Source: an uncultured Collinsella sp. (GTDB taxonomy: Bacteria > Actinomycetota > Coriobacteriia > Coriobacteriales > Coriobacteriaceae). Taken from it: a stretch of DNA of 21,888 bases. Every line of letters begins with the position of its first letter. Within the stretch, counting starts at the first letter, position 1. Shown here one piece after another: positions 1 through 7,691 of the stretch. Made by a program: the position numbers and the translations under genes. The stretch covers positions 1-21,888 of the forward strand of contig CAAFQK010000112.1 of NCBI GenBank assembly GCA_900765115.1. The letters are read 5' to 3'. The notes under the pieces were generated by a model. The model was given only the letters and a program-made list of their open reading frames with translations. It was not told the DNA's origin and searched no databases.

Positions 1-5
1 CACCC

Positions 6-44
6 AAAAAAAAGGGGGGGGTGGGATTAAAAGCCCACCCCCCG
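6..44 (-). terminator. Intrinsic terminator of the amino-acid ABC transporter operon
   Basis: Read on the minus strand, a ten-pair G/C stem (34-43 pairs with 16-25) with an eight-base loop is followed by a run of eight T residues (6-13 on the plus strand are all A). It lies about 30 bases after the stop codon of the ATPase gene and is the expected end of that three-gene transcript. This is a textbook rho-independent terminator. Confidence 0.9.
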
Positions 45-74
45 CTCTTTTGTAACGGCAGTTACATCAACCGG

Positions 75-824
75 CTACGAGATATTTCCCAAGAACGCCT
101 TGGTGCGCTCGCTTTTGGGATGATCGAAGACCTCACTCGGCGTACCCTCTTCCACAATGACGCCGCCGTCCATAAAGACGACGCGGTCGGCGACATCGCG
201 GGCAAAGCCCATCTCGTGCGTCACGACGATCATGGTCATGCCGTCGCGTGCCAGGTCGCGCATGACACCCAGGACGTCGCGCACGAGCTCGGGGTCGAGC
301 GCCGAGGTGGCCTCGTCAAAGAGCATGACGTGCGGGTTCATCGACAGGGCGCGGGCGATGGCAACGCGCTGCCGCTGACCGCCCGAGAGCTGGCTCGGCA
401 TAAAGTCGATACGCTCGGCAAGACCGACCTTGGTCAGCTCCTCGACGGCAATTTTCTCGGCCTCTTCCTTGCTGCGCTTGAGCACCTTCTGCTGCGCGAG
501 CATGACGTTCTTTTTGACTGAGAGGTGCGGGAACAAATTGAACTGCTGGAACACCATACCCAGATGCGTGCGCACCTTGTTAAGATCGACGCCCTTGGCA
601 CACACATCCACGCCCTCAACGACAATCGAGCCGCTCGTGGGATGCTCCAGGCGATTGATGCAGCGAAGCATCGTCGACTTGCCCGAGCCCGAGGGGCCCA
701 GGACCACAACGACCTCACCCTTGTGCACGTCCAGATCGATATCACGCAGAACCACGTTATCGCCAAAAGCCTTTTGGAGGTTCTTGATGCTGACAACGAC
801 CTCGTTGGAATTCGTTTCACTCAT
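75..824 (-). CDS. Polar amino-acid ABC transporter ATP-binding protein (GlnQ/HisP type)
   Basis: This 249-residue protein is the cytoplasmic ATPase that powers uptake of a polar amino acid. It has every ABC signature in order: Walker A GPSGSGKS at residues 43-50, a Q-loop (FQQFNLFPH), the LSGGQRQR signature, Walker B followed by the D-loop (LFDEATSALD), and the switch histidine in VTHEMGFA. Length and motifs fit the family that includes GlnQ, ArtP and HisP; the substrate cannot be told from this subunit. The ATG at 824 is preceded by AAGGAGG seven bases away, and that ribosome binding site overlaps the TAA stop of the permease gene, so the two are translationally linked. It is the last gene of the operon and is followed by a strong terminator. 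Confidence 0.95.
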   Translation of the reverse strand: MSETNSNEVVVSIKNLQKAFGDNVVLRDIDLDVHKGEVVVVLGPSGSGKSTMLRCINRLEHPTSGSIVVEGVDVCAKGVDLNKVRTHLGMVFQQFNLFPHLSVKKNVMLAQQKVLKRSKEEAEKIAVEELTKVGLAERIDFMPSQLSGGQRQRVAIARALSMNPHVMLFDEATSALDPELVRDVLGVMRDLARDGMTMIVVTHEMGFARDVADRVVFMDGGVIVEEGTPSEVFDHPKSERTKAFLGNIS

Positions 825-836
825 GACAGGACCTCC

Positions 837-2198
837 TTACAGACCGGCGATATGATCGGCGGGCGTCGCGACAACCTGTCCGGCGCTCTTGGTGGGACGC
901 TTCTTTTTGGTTTCGGCCGTCCCCAGAAGTCTCGCCTCAAGACCGCTCACCAAGCGCGCAAGCGGCAGGGTAATGACCAGATAGAAAAGAGCGGCAACCA
1001 CATACGGCGTGATGGAGCCCGTCGTGGCCACGATGGTGCGGGCGTTCATGACGATCTCGACGACACCCACGGCGGCAAGCAGCGACGTGTCCTTGTAGAG
1101 CAGGATAAACTCGCTGGTCAGCGTAGGCAGGACATTGCGGAACGTCTGCGGAATCATAACGTAGAGCAGCGTCTGGAAGGCATTCATACCCAGCGAGCGA
1201 GCAGCCTCGTTTTGGCCCTTGGGGATCGACTGAATACCGGCACGGAAGATCTCGCACAGGTACGCAGACGAGTTCATGGCCATGACGATAACGCCCAAAA
1301 CATAGTCGTCCACCTTGACGCCGGCCAACGGCAGACCGAAGAACGCGATATAGATCTGCAGGAACGCCGGCGTACCGCGAATGATATTCACGTAGATGCC
1401 GGCGAGGCAGCGCAGGATGCGCGACTTGGAGATGCGCATAAGCGACAGGGCAAAGCCAAAGGGAATTGCCAGCGGAAACGCCACGAGCACGATCGAAAGC
1501 GACATAAGGAAGCCCTTGAAGACGATCGGCAGGCTCTGGACCAAAATGACCGGGTTCAGGAACAGGCGCAGGAACATATTGGAGTTCCACGCCTCGACCC
1601 ACGGCTGCTCCTTAAGGTCGGCCAGGAAGTTATCGAAGACCGTCACGCCCTTGATCTCCACCGACGGAATCTTGGAGATCTTCTTGGTCGAACCGTCGGC
1701 GAGCGTATAGGTGCCGCTAAAGGCCTCATCGCCGCCCTCGACGGGAAACGTCACACCGTAAACCTCGACACGGAAAAAACCGCCGGCAGGCGCCGTCTCG
1801 CCAAAGTCAATCTTGAGCGTCTGGCCGTCAGCCTTGCACGTGGGCTTCATGGGCGTACAATCCATGAGGTCCTCGCCCGAGAGCATCGTCAATCGCGTGT
1901 CATCGGTACCAAACGTCGTGCCGTCGACAAACGTCAGCGAAAGACCGCTCAGCTCCTCGTCGGCATCGGCCTGAACTTCCCAAGTGATGCGCGTCTCGGT
2001 GCCGCCGACCACATCGCTACCCGAACCGGTATTGGGTCGGGCGGTAATCTTTGCGGTCTCAAGCGCCTGGGCGGTCGTAGGCACGCAGGCCCCCGCGCAT
2101 ACCAGGGCGAGCGCCACAGCCAGGGCACAGGCCAGCTTTTGGAGCATCGAGGGCAGTGGAAAACGCTGCTCCGCGGCCCCTTTGTTCAGTCGAGACAA
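837..2198 (-). CDS. Amino-acid ABC transporter permease with N-terminal secreted domain
   Basis: This is the membrane permease of the transporter, but its architecture is unusual. From the chosen start it has 453 residues: a signal-peptide-like segment (LACALAVALALVCAGA), about 170 residues of Thr/Gly/Asp-rich sequence that looks like an extracytoplasmic beta domain, then a HisM/GlnP-type permease core of about 220 residues. The core has the EAA loop (IPKGQNEAARSLGMNAF) that contacts the ATPase. Ordinary family members have only 215-250 residues. The start is a TTG at 2198, because AGGAG lies five bases upstream; an ATG at 2147 (MLQKLAC) has no good ribosome binding site and is the alternative. 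The neighbouring genes encode its binding protein and ATPase. The C-terminal tail is Lys/Thr-rich and cytoplasmic. Confidence 0.9.
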   Translation of the reverse strand: MSRLNKGAAEQRFPLPSMLQKLACALAVALALVCAGACVPTTAQALETAKITARPNTGSGSDVVGGTETRITWEVQADADEELSGLSLTFVDGTTFGTDDTRLTMLSGEDLMDCTPMKPTCKADGQTLKIDFGETAPAGGFFRVEVYGVTFPVEGGDEAFSGTYTLADGSTKKISKIPSVEIKGVTVFDNFLADLKEQPWVEAWNSNMFLRLFLNPVILVQSLPIVFKGFLMSLSIVLVAFPLAIPFGFALSLMRISKSRILRCLAGIYVNIIRGTPAFLQIYIAFFGLPLAGVKVDDYVLGVIVMAMNSSAYLCEIFRAGIQSIPKGQNEAARSLGMNAFQTLLYVMIPQTFRNVLPTLTSEFILLYKDTSLLAAVGVVEIVMNARTIVATTGSITPYVVAALFYLVITLPLARLVSGLEARLLGTAETKKKRPTKSAGQVVATPADHIAGL

Positions 2199-2233
2199 GG
2201 TGGCTCCTATCGTAGAAGTTGCCGGCAAAACGA

Positions 2234-2294
2234 GACGGAAAAGCTCTCCGTCAAGAGAAGCGCAAAGGCCCTCTCCGCCAAAACGGAAAGGGCC
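2234..2294 (-). promoter_or_regulatory. Tandem hairpins between binding-protein and permease genes
   Basis: In the 118-base gap after the binding-protein stop codon, two hairpins can form on the minus-strand transcript. The first pairs 2284-2294 with 2267-2277 (11 pairs with one G·U). The second pairs 2247-2252 with 2234-2239 and is followed by TCGTTTTG. The pair resembles a leaky terminator or a 3'-end stabiliser, which would make the binding protein more abundant than the membrane subunits, as is common for such operons. That role is inference. Confidence 0.55.
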
Positions 2295-2316
2295 CGCGCG
2301 CAATCAAGTAGCTATT

Positions 2317-3177
2317 TTACTTGATGTTGTACTTAGCCATGAGGGCGTCAACGGTACCGTCATCAGTCAGGTCCTTGATGGCCTGGTTGATGTCGTCCTT
2401 GAGCTTGGTGTTGCCCTGGTTGATGGCGATGGCGTACTCCTCGCCGGTGCTGATCTGCTTGATGGTCTGGCAGGTGTTGAACTGCTCGGCGGTCAGCTGG
2501 CTGGCAACGGAGCGGTTGGTGACTACGGCGTCGCCCTTATCGGACTGCAGGGCGCTGAAGCACTCGGTAGCGTCCTTGTAGGGGACGATCTTGGCCTTGG
2601 GGAAGTTCTCCTGGGCAAAGGCCTCGGCGGTCGAGCCAGACTGGACGATGATGGTAGCGTCAGCGTTGTTGAGCTTCTCGCTGTAGTTGTCGGCCGTGAT
2701 GTCGGTGTTATCGACCTTGGTCACGATAGCCTGATCGTCCATGTAATAGGAATCAGAGAAAGTGACTTCCTTCTCACGCTCGGGCGTGTCGGTGATAGCC
2801 GCGATGGAAACGTCATACTTGGCGCCCGAAGCGACGCCCGGAACCAGCGTGTCAAAGTCATTGTTGACATACTCGACATCCAGGCCCAGCTTGTCGCCGA
2901 TAGCCTTGATGAGCTCAAGGTCAAAGCCCTGATAATCGCCGTTGTCATCCTTGTACTCAAACGGCGCGTACTCGGCAGAGGTGCCGACGGTCAGTGTACC
3001 GTCCTTGACGAGCGCGTACTCCTTGGAGCCGTCGACCTTCTCGACCTTAGCGTCGTCAGAGCTGCTGGAACCGGCATCAGAACCAGAGGTGGCGTTGGAC
3101 GAGCCGCAGCCCGTCAGTGCGAGGGCGAGCGCCATGGCGCCTGTGGCGGCAAATGCGCCAAGCTTCTTCAGCTTCAT
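2317..3177 (-). CDS. Amino-acid ABC transporter substrate-binding lipoprotein
   Basis: This 286-residue protein captures the substrate outside the membrane and delivers it to the permease. It begins with a lipoprotein signal peptide: Lys-rich start, hydrophobic stretch and lipobox LTGC, so the cysteine should be lipidated. A Ser/Asp-rich linker follows, then the solute-binding protein family 3 fold, recognisable from LTVGTSAEYAPFEY, the GFDLELIKAIGDKLG signature and the ligand-binding loop YDVSIAAITDTPERE. Family 3 proteins bind polar amino acids such as Gln, Glu, His, Arg or Cys; I cannot choose among them. The ATG at 3177 has GGAAGGAG seven bases upstream. It is the first gene of the operon, behind a near-consensus promoter. 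Confidence 0.95.
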   Translation of the reverse strand: MKLKKLGAFAATGAMALALALTGCGSSNATSGSDAGSSSSDDAKVEKVDGSKEYALVKDGTLTVGTSAEYAPFEYKDDNGDYQGFDLELIKAIGDKLGLDVEYVNNDFDTLVPGVASGAKYDVSIAAITDTPEREKEVTFSDSYYMDDQAIVTKVDNTDITADNYSEKLNNADATIIVQSGSTAEAFAQENFPKAKIVPYKDATECFSALQSDKGDAVVTNRSVASQLTAEQFNTCQTIKQISTGEEYAIAINQGNTKLKDDINQAIKDLTDDGTVDALMAKYNIK

Positions 3178-3234
3178 AATCAGTCTCCTTCCGGTGACCT
3201 CGTTTGATTCAGAGGTCTGCAAAAACTGTTGGCT

Positions 3235-3263
3235 ATTATGCACCCGGAATTACGAATCTGCAA
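3235..3263 (-). promoter_or_regulatory. Probable sigma-70-type promoter of the ABC transporter operon
   Basis: On the minus strand, -35 TTGCAG (3258-3263) and -10 CATAAT (3235-3240) are separated by exactly 17 bases. The start point would fall near 3228, giving a leader of about 50 bases before the lipoprotein ATG. I saw no clear operator. Confidence 0.65.
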
Positions 3264-3324
3264 TGAGAAAACTGATTGAAACAAACCCATAACGTGAATG
3301 GAACACTCCACTTTGTAACAGTCA

Positions 3325-4191
3325 TTACTGCTGCAATGACCTTAATAGTCTAATTTCAGCTGCATAACCTGCAAGTTCGTTCGGAGTCTCCAAAATAAAC
3401 GGCAGCGAACGCAAACGGCCATTCGATACAATATTCTGCATAACCTGCATACCGCCACCAAATTCCTCGCTGCCAAGGTATCCCTTGCCGATGCACTCGT
3501 GACGATCTTTATGGGCGCCACAAGGGTTCTTCGAATCGTTGATGTGTACGGCATGTAAGCGATCGATACCCACCACGCGGTCGAACTCGTCGAGTACGTC
3601 GTCCAGATCATGGATGATGTCGTAGCCGGCATCGCTCACATGGCAGGTGTCCAAACAAACGCCCAGCTTTTCGGACAGCTCTGGGCGCTTGGCGGCAACG
3701 CCCTCGATAATGCACGCCAGTTCTTCAAAGCTACGGCCCACCTCGGTGCCCTTTCCTGCCATGGTCTCGAGTAATACCGTCGTCTGCTGCCCCTCAAACA
3801 TCACCTGGCACAGCGTGTCGACAATCATCTGAATGCCGACGTCGGAGCCCTGTCCCACATGCGCACCGGGATGGAAGTTGTAGTAGTTGCCGGGCAGCGC
3901 TTCCAGACGCTGCAAATCTTCCGCCATAGCCTCCAAGGCAAACTCGCGCGCCCGCTCCTTAGCGGAGCAGGGGTTATAGGTATACGGGGCATGCGCCACC
4001 AGCGGTCCAAAGTCGTTTTGCGCCATAAGCTCGCGCAGAGCCGCCACGTCATCCATGTCAAGGTCTTTTGCCTTGCCACCGCGCGGGTTGCGCGTAAAGA
4101 ATGCAAAGGTATTGGCGCCAATGGACAACGCCGTCCCCCCCATTGCCCGATAGCCCTTCGTCGTCGAAAGATGGCACCCAATCGTCAGCAT
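3325..4191 (-). CDS. nfo: Deoxyribonuclease IV (AP endonuclease)
   Basis: This 288-residue enzyme cuts DNA 5' of abasic sites during base excision repair and uses a trinuclear zinc centre in a TIM barrel. The family metal ligands are visible in order: His in the opening IGCHLSTTKGY, HAPY, NFHPGAHVG, the Glu of LLETMAGKGTEVG, CLDTCHVSDAGYD, HINDSKNPCGAHKDRH and the closing ILETPNE. Length is normal (about 280). The ATG at 4191 is chosen because GGGAG lies six bases upstream; an in-frame ATG at 4209 lacks one. A strong palindrome (4213-4275) ends 21 bases upstream of the start codon. Co-oriented with the oxidoreductase gene upstream. Confidence 0.95.
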   Translation of the reverse strand: MLTIGCHLSTTKGYRAMGGTALSIGANTFAFFTRNPRGGKAKDLDMDDVAALRELMAQNDFGPLVAHAPYTYNPCSAKERAREFALEAMAEDLQRLEALPGNYYNFHPGAHVGQGSDVGIQMIVDTLCQVMFEGQQTTVLLETMAGKGTEVGRSFEELACIIEGVAAKRPELSEKLGVCLDTCHVSDAGYDIIHDLDDVLDEFDRVVGIDRLHAVHINDSKNPCGAHKDRHECIGKGYLGSEEFGGGMQVMQNIVSNGRLRSLPFILETPNELAGYAAEIRLLRSLQQ

Positions 4192-4212
4192 CTCCAGCTC
4201 CCTCTTCATCAG

Positions 4213-4275
4213 TTGCGGTGAAATACGGTCTATTGGTGCCTTATTTTGGCGCAAACAGACCGTATTCCACCGCAA
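4213..4275 (-). repeat. Palindromic hairpin repeat, copy A
   Basis: Positions 4213-4231 and 4257-4275 form a 19-pair stem around a 25-base loop. The single imperfect pair is A/C if read as plus-strand RNA but G·U as minus-strand RNA, so the stem is continuous only in the transcript of the adjacent genes. The outer 13 bases and the flank (CCGCAAG, then TATAAAAGGG) recur in copy B at 5374-5436. No T-run follows on either strand, so it is not an ordinary terminator. It sits between the oxidoreductase and nfo genes. Confidence 0.85.
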
Positions 4276-4338
4276 GATATAAAAGGGGCATCAGGGGCAC
4301 GGTCCGCCGAGCCCCCCCTAGAGCACCAGCACCGCAGC

Positions 4339-5358
4339 CTAGAGCGTCAAGCGAATCGCATCGATAATCTGCGCGCAGCGCTGCGTGGCGGCAAGAGGCA
4401 TAACGGGGCTTTCAAGCTCTCCCGTCTGGACGAGCTGCGTCGCATGCTGAATTTCGCCGTAGAAATCATCGACCTCAAACGGGGCATTAATTTCGAGCAT
4501 TCGTCCGTCGGAGTACTTCACATGGGCGAGCTCGGGGCGATGGAGGCGCTCGATTTCCACCGAGCCCCGCTCGCAGGCAATCGTTAAGCGGCTTCCATAT
4601 GCCGCTTTGCCGTCGCACACCATATGAATGGGTATACCGCCGACACTCATATGGATCTCATCGGCCCAATCCACGCGGCCGCCCGATACGTCACGCCAGC
4701 GGACTTCACGAGACGAAACATCGCACGCACCCGCAAGCAGATCCTCAAACCACCCGACCGCGTAGCAGCCCATGTCATATAGACAGCCACCCTGCAACGG
4801 ATCGAGCAGATAACTCGAAGGCGGCTCACCATAATCGAGTTTTTGCACGCTTTCGATCGAGACGATACGGCCGAGCTCGCCCGACGTAAGCAAACCCTTC
4901 ACGCGAGTATGCATCGGACAAAACCGATTCTTCATCGCCTCCATAAACAGTACGCCGCGCTCGCGAGAGGTGGAGGCAATCGATAGAGCCTCTTCCTCAC
5001 TCAAAACGGCCGGTTTTTCGCACAGCACGGCCTTTCCCGCGCGCAGTGCCCGACAGACCCAATGCGCATGCATGCCATGTGGAAGAGCCAAGTAGATTGC
5101 GTCGACATCGGGATCGGCAATCAGCGCATCATAAGCCGCATCGCCGCTATCGTCAGCCGTGGCATAACTGTGCGCGGCTTCAATCGAAAACGCCCTGCAA
5201 AACTCCTCAACATGCGAAGGAGTGCGGCCGGCCGCAGCCACCAGCCGTGCCCCGTCGACCTTCTTGAGCGACGATGCAAATCGATGAGAAATGTGCCCAG
5301 CGCCCAAAACGCCCCAACGAACCTCGCGCAAATCATCATATGAATCCCGATGGCCCAC
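4339..5358 (-). CDS. Gfo/Idh/MocA family NAD(P)-dependent oxidoreductase
   Basis: This 339-residue protein belongs to the glucose-fructose oxidoreductase / inositol dehydrogenase / MocA family, which oxidises or reduces sugars, polyols and related alcohols with NAD(P). The N-terminal Rossmann fold shows VRWGVLGAGHISHRF, and the family EKPA motif (LCEKPAVLSEEEA) carries the catalytic lysine. The C-terminal half is the alpha/beta substrate domain; DMGCYAVGWF is the usual location of a further active-site motif. It resembles the dihydrodiol dehydrogenase-like branch, but the substrate is unknown. It begins with GTG at 5358, preceded by AAGGGGG about five bases away. A palindromic repeat ends just upstream of that ribosome binding site. 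Confidence 0.85.
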   Translation of the reverse strand: MGHRDSYDDLREVRWGVLGAGHISHRFASSLKKVDGARLVAAAGRTPSHVEEFCRAFSIEAAHSYATADDSGDAAYDALIADPDVDAIYLALPHGMHAHWVCRALRAGKAVLCEKPAVLSEEEALSIASTSRERGVLFMEAMKNRFCPMHTRVKGLLTSGELGRIVSIESVQKLDYGEPPSSYLLDPLQGGCLYDMGCYAVGWFEDLLAGACDVSSREVRWRDVSGGRVDWADEIHMSVGGIPIHMVCDGKAAYGSRLTIACERGSVEIERLHRPELAHVKYSDGRMLEINAPFEVDDFYGEIQHATQLVQTGELESPVMPLAATQRCAQIIDAIRLTL

Positions 5359-5373
5359 GACAGCCCCCTTCAG

Positions 5374-5436
5374 TTGCGGTGAAATAGTTCCTGTTTAAGC
5401 CCCATTCTGCCGCAAACAGGAACTATTCCACCGCAA
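5374..5436 (-). repeat. Palindromic hairpin repeat, copy B
   Basis: Positions 5374-5396 and 5414-5436 form a 23-pair stem around a 17-base loop, again with one G·U pair only in minus-strand RNA. Compared with copy A the outer arm is identical, while the inner arm is different in sequence yet still perfectly paired. It lies between the stop codon of the aldo/keto reductase gene (5449) and the ribosome binding site of the oxidoreductase gene (about 5364-5370). No T-run follows. Confidence 0.85.
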
Positions 5437-5448
5437 GTTATAAAAGGG

Positions 5449-6639
5449 TCATGAGGAGCGCGTTTTGCAAAAGGCTTTAAGCGCAGCCGTTACGGGGCCA
5501 GGCTGGAAACGTCGGCGCACATCGTCGAGACGCTCGGGAATATCGATGTGCTGCGGGCAGTGACGTGCGCATTTGCCGCACTCGGCGCAATTGCTCACCA
5601 GCTTGGGCTCGTTCGTCCGCACCGCGCTCGCCGTAAAGTATTGAGACAGCCCCGTAAACCAACTATGCGCATAGCTTGCGTTGTAGGCGGCAAAGCAGCC
5701 GGGAATATTGATGCCCTTGGGGCATGGCATGCAGTAGCCGCACCCCGTACAGGGCACGCGATTCGATTTCTCAAACTCTCCCAGCACGCGTGCGATGGTA
5801 TCGAGCTGCTCTCTCGTCATCGAATTCGGCAGTGCGCGATCCGCCAATGCCGCGTTCTCGTCCACCTGTGCGGTATCGGTCATGCCCGAAAGCAGCATCG
5901 TGACCTGAGGATGGTTCCACACCCACGAAAGTCCCCAAGCAGCCGGCGTCTTCAGGTATGGATCGAGTACGTCATCGAGCACAGCCCGGGCCCGCGGCGA
6001 CAGCTTGCCCGCTAAACGCCCGCCCAGCAGCGGCTCCATCACAAACACCGCGAGCCCGCGCTCCGCAGCCGCCATGAGTCCCGCCGTTCCCGCTTGGTAG
6101 CGCTCTCCAGCGTAGTTGTACTGGATCTGGCAAAAATCCCAGTCATACGCGTCAAGCATCGTGAGGAAGTCCGCGGCGCTGCCGTGGTACGAAAAACCAA
6201 TCTGGCGAATGCGCCCCGCCGCCTTTTGACGCGCAATCCAGTCCTCGATACCCAACGCCACCACGCGCTCCCACTGGGCGGGCGAGGTGATGTTGTGCAT
6301 GAGGTAATAGTCGATATGATCGGTTCGCAGGCGGCGCAGTTGTTCGTCGAAAAACCGGTCGAAATCCTCCGCGCACTTGCACGAAGCATGCGGCAGTTTG
6401 GTCGCCAGCAACACCCGGTCGCGTAGCCCCAAGCGCTCAAGTGAGGCGCCCACGCACACCTCGTTACCGGGATAGAGATACGCAGTATCCAGATAATTAA
6501 TCCCCTGTTCCACCGCACGGGAAATGATGGCATCGGCTGTCTTCGCATCCGGATGGCCCGGCGCACCGGGAAATCTCATGCAGCCCAGACCCAGAGCGGA
6601 TATTCGGTTACCACTTTTGGGGTCAACGCGGTATTGCAC
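5449..6639 (-). CDS. Aldo/keto reductase with C-terminal 4Fe-4S ferredoxin domain
   Basis: This 396-residue protein has an N-terminal aldo/keto reductase barrel (about residues 1-290) and a C-terminal dicluster ferredoxin tail. Barrel motifs are ALGLGCMRFPG, the catalytic Asp/Tyr pair in YLDTAYLYPGNEV, the Lys in LLATKLPH and the His in YYLMHNI. The tail carries CTGCGYCMPCPKGINIP and CAECGKCARHCP, enough for two [4Fe-4S] clusters. This architecture is common in anaerobes, where electrons may come from ferredoxin rather than NADPH; the substrate is unknown. I place the start at GTG 6639 because AAAGGAGG lies four bases upstream and the product then opens MQYRV, as relatives do. An upstream ATG at 6657 would put that ribosome binding site inside the gene. 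Confidence 0.9.
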   Translation of the reverse strand: MQYRVDPKSGNRISALGLGCMRFPGAPGHPDAKTADAIISRAVEQGINYLDTAYLYPGNEVCVGASLERLGLRDRVLLATKLPHASCKCAEDFDRFFDEQLRRLRTDHIDYYLMHNITSPAQWERVVALGIEDWIARQKAAGRIRQIGFSYHGSAADFLTMLDAYDWDFCQIQYNYAGERYQAGTAGLMAAAERGLAVFVMEPLLGGRLAGKLSPRARAVLDDVLDPYLKTPAAWGLSWVWNHPQVTMLLSGMTDTAQVDENAALADRALPNSMTREQLDTIARVLGEFEKSNRVPCTGCGYCMPCPKGINIPGCFAAYNASYAHSWFTGLSQYFTASAVRTNEPKLVSNCAECGKCARHCPQHIDIPERLDDVRRRFQPGPVTAALKAFCKTRSS

Positions 6640-6802
6640 GGCCCCTCCTTTCGCCATCAGCGCCCCGGCAAGGCGAAACACAACGGTCACGCGGCCGAAA
6701 CAATACGGAATCGCAATCGAGAACGTATCGTAACGCAGCAGAAATCGAGCCGTCACGACACCGCTTTAACATCAGCAAAAAGCCCGATGAAAGGAGCCAC
6801 CC

Positions 6803-7573
6803 ATGCCCGCGTTCGACCTTTGGAACCTCGCATCCCAGCTCAAAAGCACCGATTATCGCTGGGTAGACCTCACCCACACGCTCTCGTGCGACACTCCGCA
6901 CTGGTTTGGCTTTAAGCCCTTTGAGTCCACCAAACTCTTCGACTACCTGCCCGACACGCCCGAAGACATGCTCGCGCCCATGCGCTGCTTCCAGTATTCG
7001 GTCGCCTCGCAGTACGGCACCCACGTCGACGCGCCGCGCCACTTCCATGTCGATGGCCGCTCCCTTGGCGAGATCGAACCTATCGAGTTTATGCATCCGC
7101 TCTGCGTCATCGACAAACACGAGGAGTGCGCCGCAAACCCCGACTTTATTCTGACCGTCGATGACCTCAAGACCTGAGAGAACGAGCACGGCCGCATTCC
7201 CGAGGACGCCTTTGTCGCCTTCCGCTCCGACTGGTCCAAGCTCGCCGACCTCGAAAACAAGGACGAAGACGGCCAGCCCCACTACCCCGGCTGGGACCTC
7301 GATGCCATCAAATGGCTTGTAGAAGAGCGCAACATCGGTGCCATCGGCCACGAACCGGCAGACACCGACCCCGCAACCGTGACCACACGCGAGGATGCCT
7401 ACCCCTACCCCGGCGAACAGTACATCCTCTCGGTCGACCGCTATCAGATCGAGGTCATGGACCATCTAGACGAGCTTCCCGCCACGGGCGCCGTCATCTT
7501 CTGCACCTTCCCCAAGGTGCGTGATGGCGTCGGATATCCCGCACGTGTCTTTGCGGTCTGCCCCGCGTCATAA
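6803..7573 (+). pseudogene. Cyclase family protein (kynurenine formamidase-like), interrupted by in-frame TGA
   Basis: The reading frame from ATG 6803 (AAAGGAG six bases upstream) to TAA 7571-7573 would give 256 residues, the normal size for the cyclase/kynurenine-formamidase family of metal-dependent hydrolases. The family metal motif GTHVDAPRHFH is present near residue 75. The frame is broken once, at TGA 7175-7177, between VDDLKT and ENEHGRIPEDAF. Sequence on both sides stays in the same frame and looks fully conserved, so this is a recent point mutation, plausibly TGG (Trp) to TGA. Other genes here stop at TGA, so a recoded genetic code is unlikely. The 124-residue first fragment keeps the metal site but lacks half the fold. 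Sequencing error or readthrough are alternatives. A terminator follows at 7647. Confidence 0.8.
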
Positions 7574-7646
7574 GTTCCCATGCGTTTGTTCTTCTAAATA
7601 CGGCCATCCGGTGCACGCGACATGGCCCGGCGGCATACAATCCATC

Positions 7647-7674
7647 AGGCGCCCCTTACGCGGGCGCCTTTTAT
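7647..7674 (+). terminator. Intrinsic terminator after the cyclase gene
   Basis: An eight-pair perfect stem (7647-7654 with 7662-7669), a seven-base loop and a TTTTAT tail follow the cyclase gene on the plus strand. It lies only about 20 bases before the next start codon. A TACAAT hexamer at 7636-7641 could be a -10 element for that next gene, in which case the hairpin would sit at the very 5' end of its transcript. Confidence 0.7.
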
Positions 7675-7691
7675 ATGGGGAGATGATTCAC

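Noticed and set aside
525..2324. 599-codon plus-strand open frame
   Set aside because: It is antisense to the ABC ATPase and permease genes, has a low-complexity Arg/Asp/His-rich translation without domains, and no ribosome binding site. Long antisense frames are common in GC-rich DNA.
1984..3207. 407-codon plus-strand frame rich in Val, Leu and Gly
   Set aside because: It is antisense to the binding-protein gene, whose lipobox and family 3 motifs are unmistakable; the translation is repetitive shadow sequence.
7175..7177. TGA as a recoded Trp or selenocysteine codon
   Set aside because: Neighbouring genes use TGA as a normal stop (for example the aldo/keto reductase), and I saw no selenocysteine-insertion hairpin evidence. 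A nonsense mutation is simpler.
6623..7465. 280-codon minus-strand frame over the cyclase gene
   Set aside because: Its existence might have suggested that the minus strand is coding here, but the plus strand has the cyclase metal motif, a good ribosome binding site and correct full length apart from one TGA.
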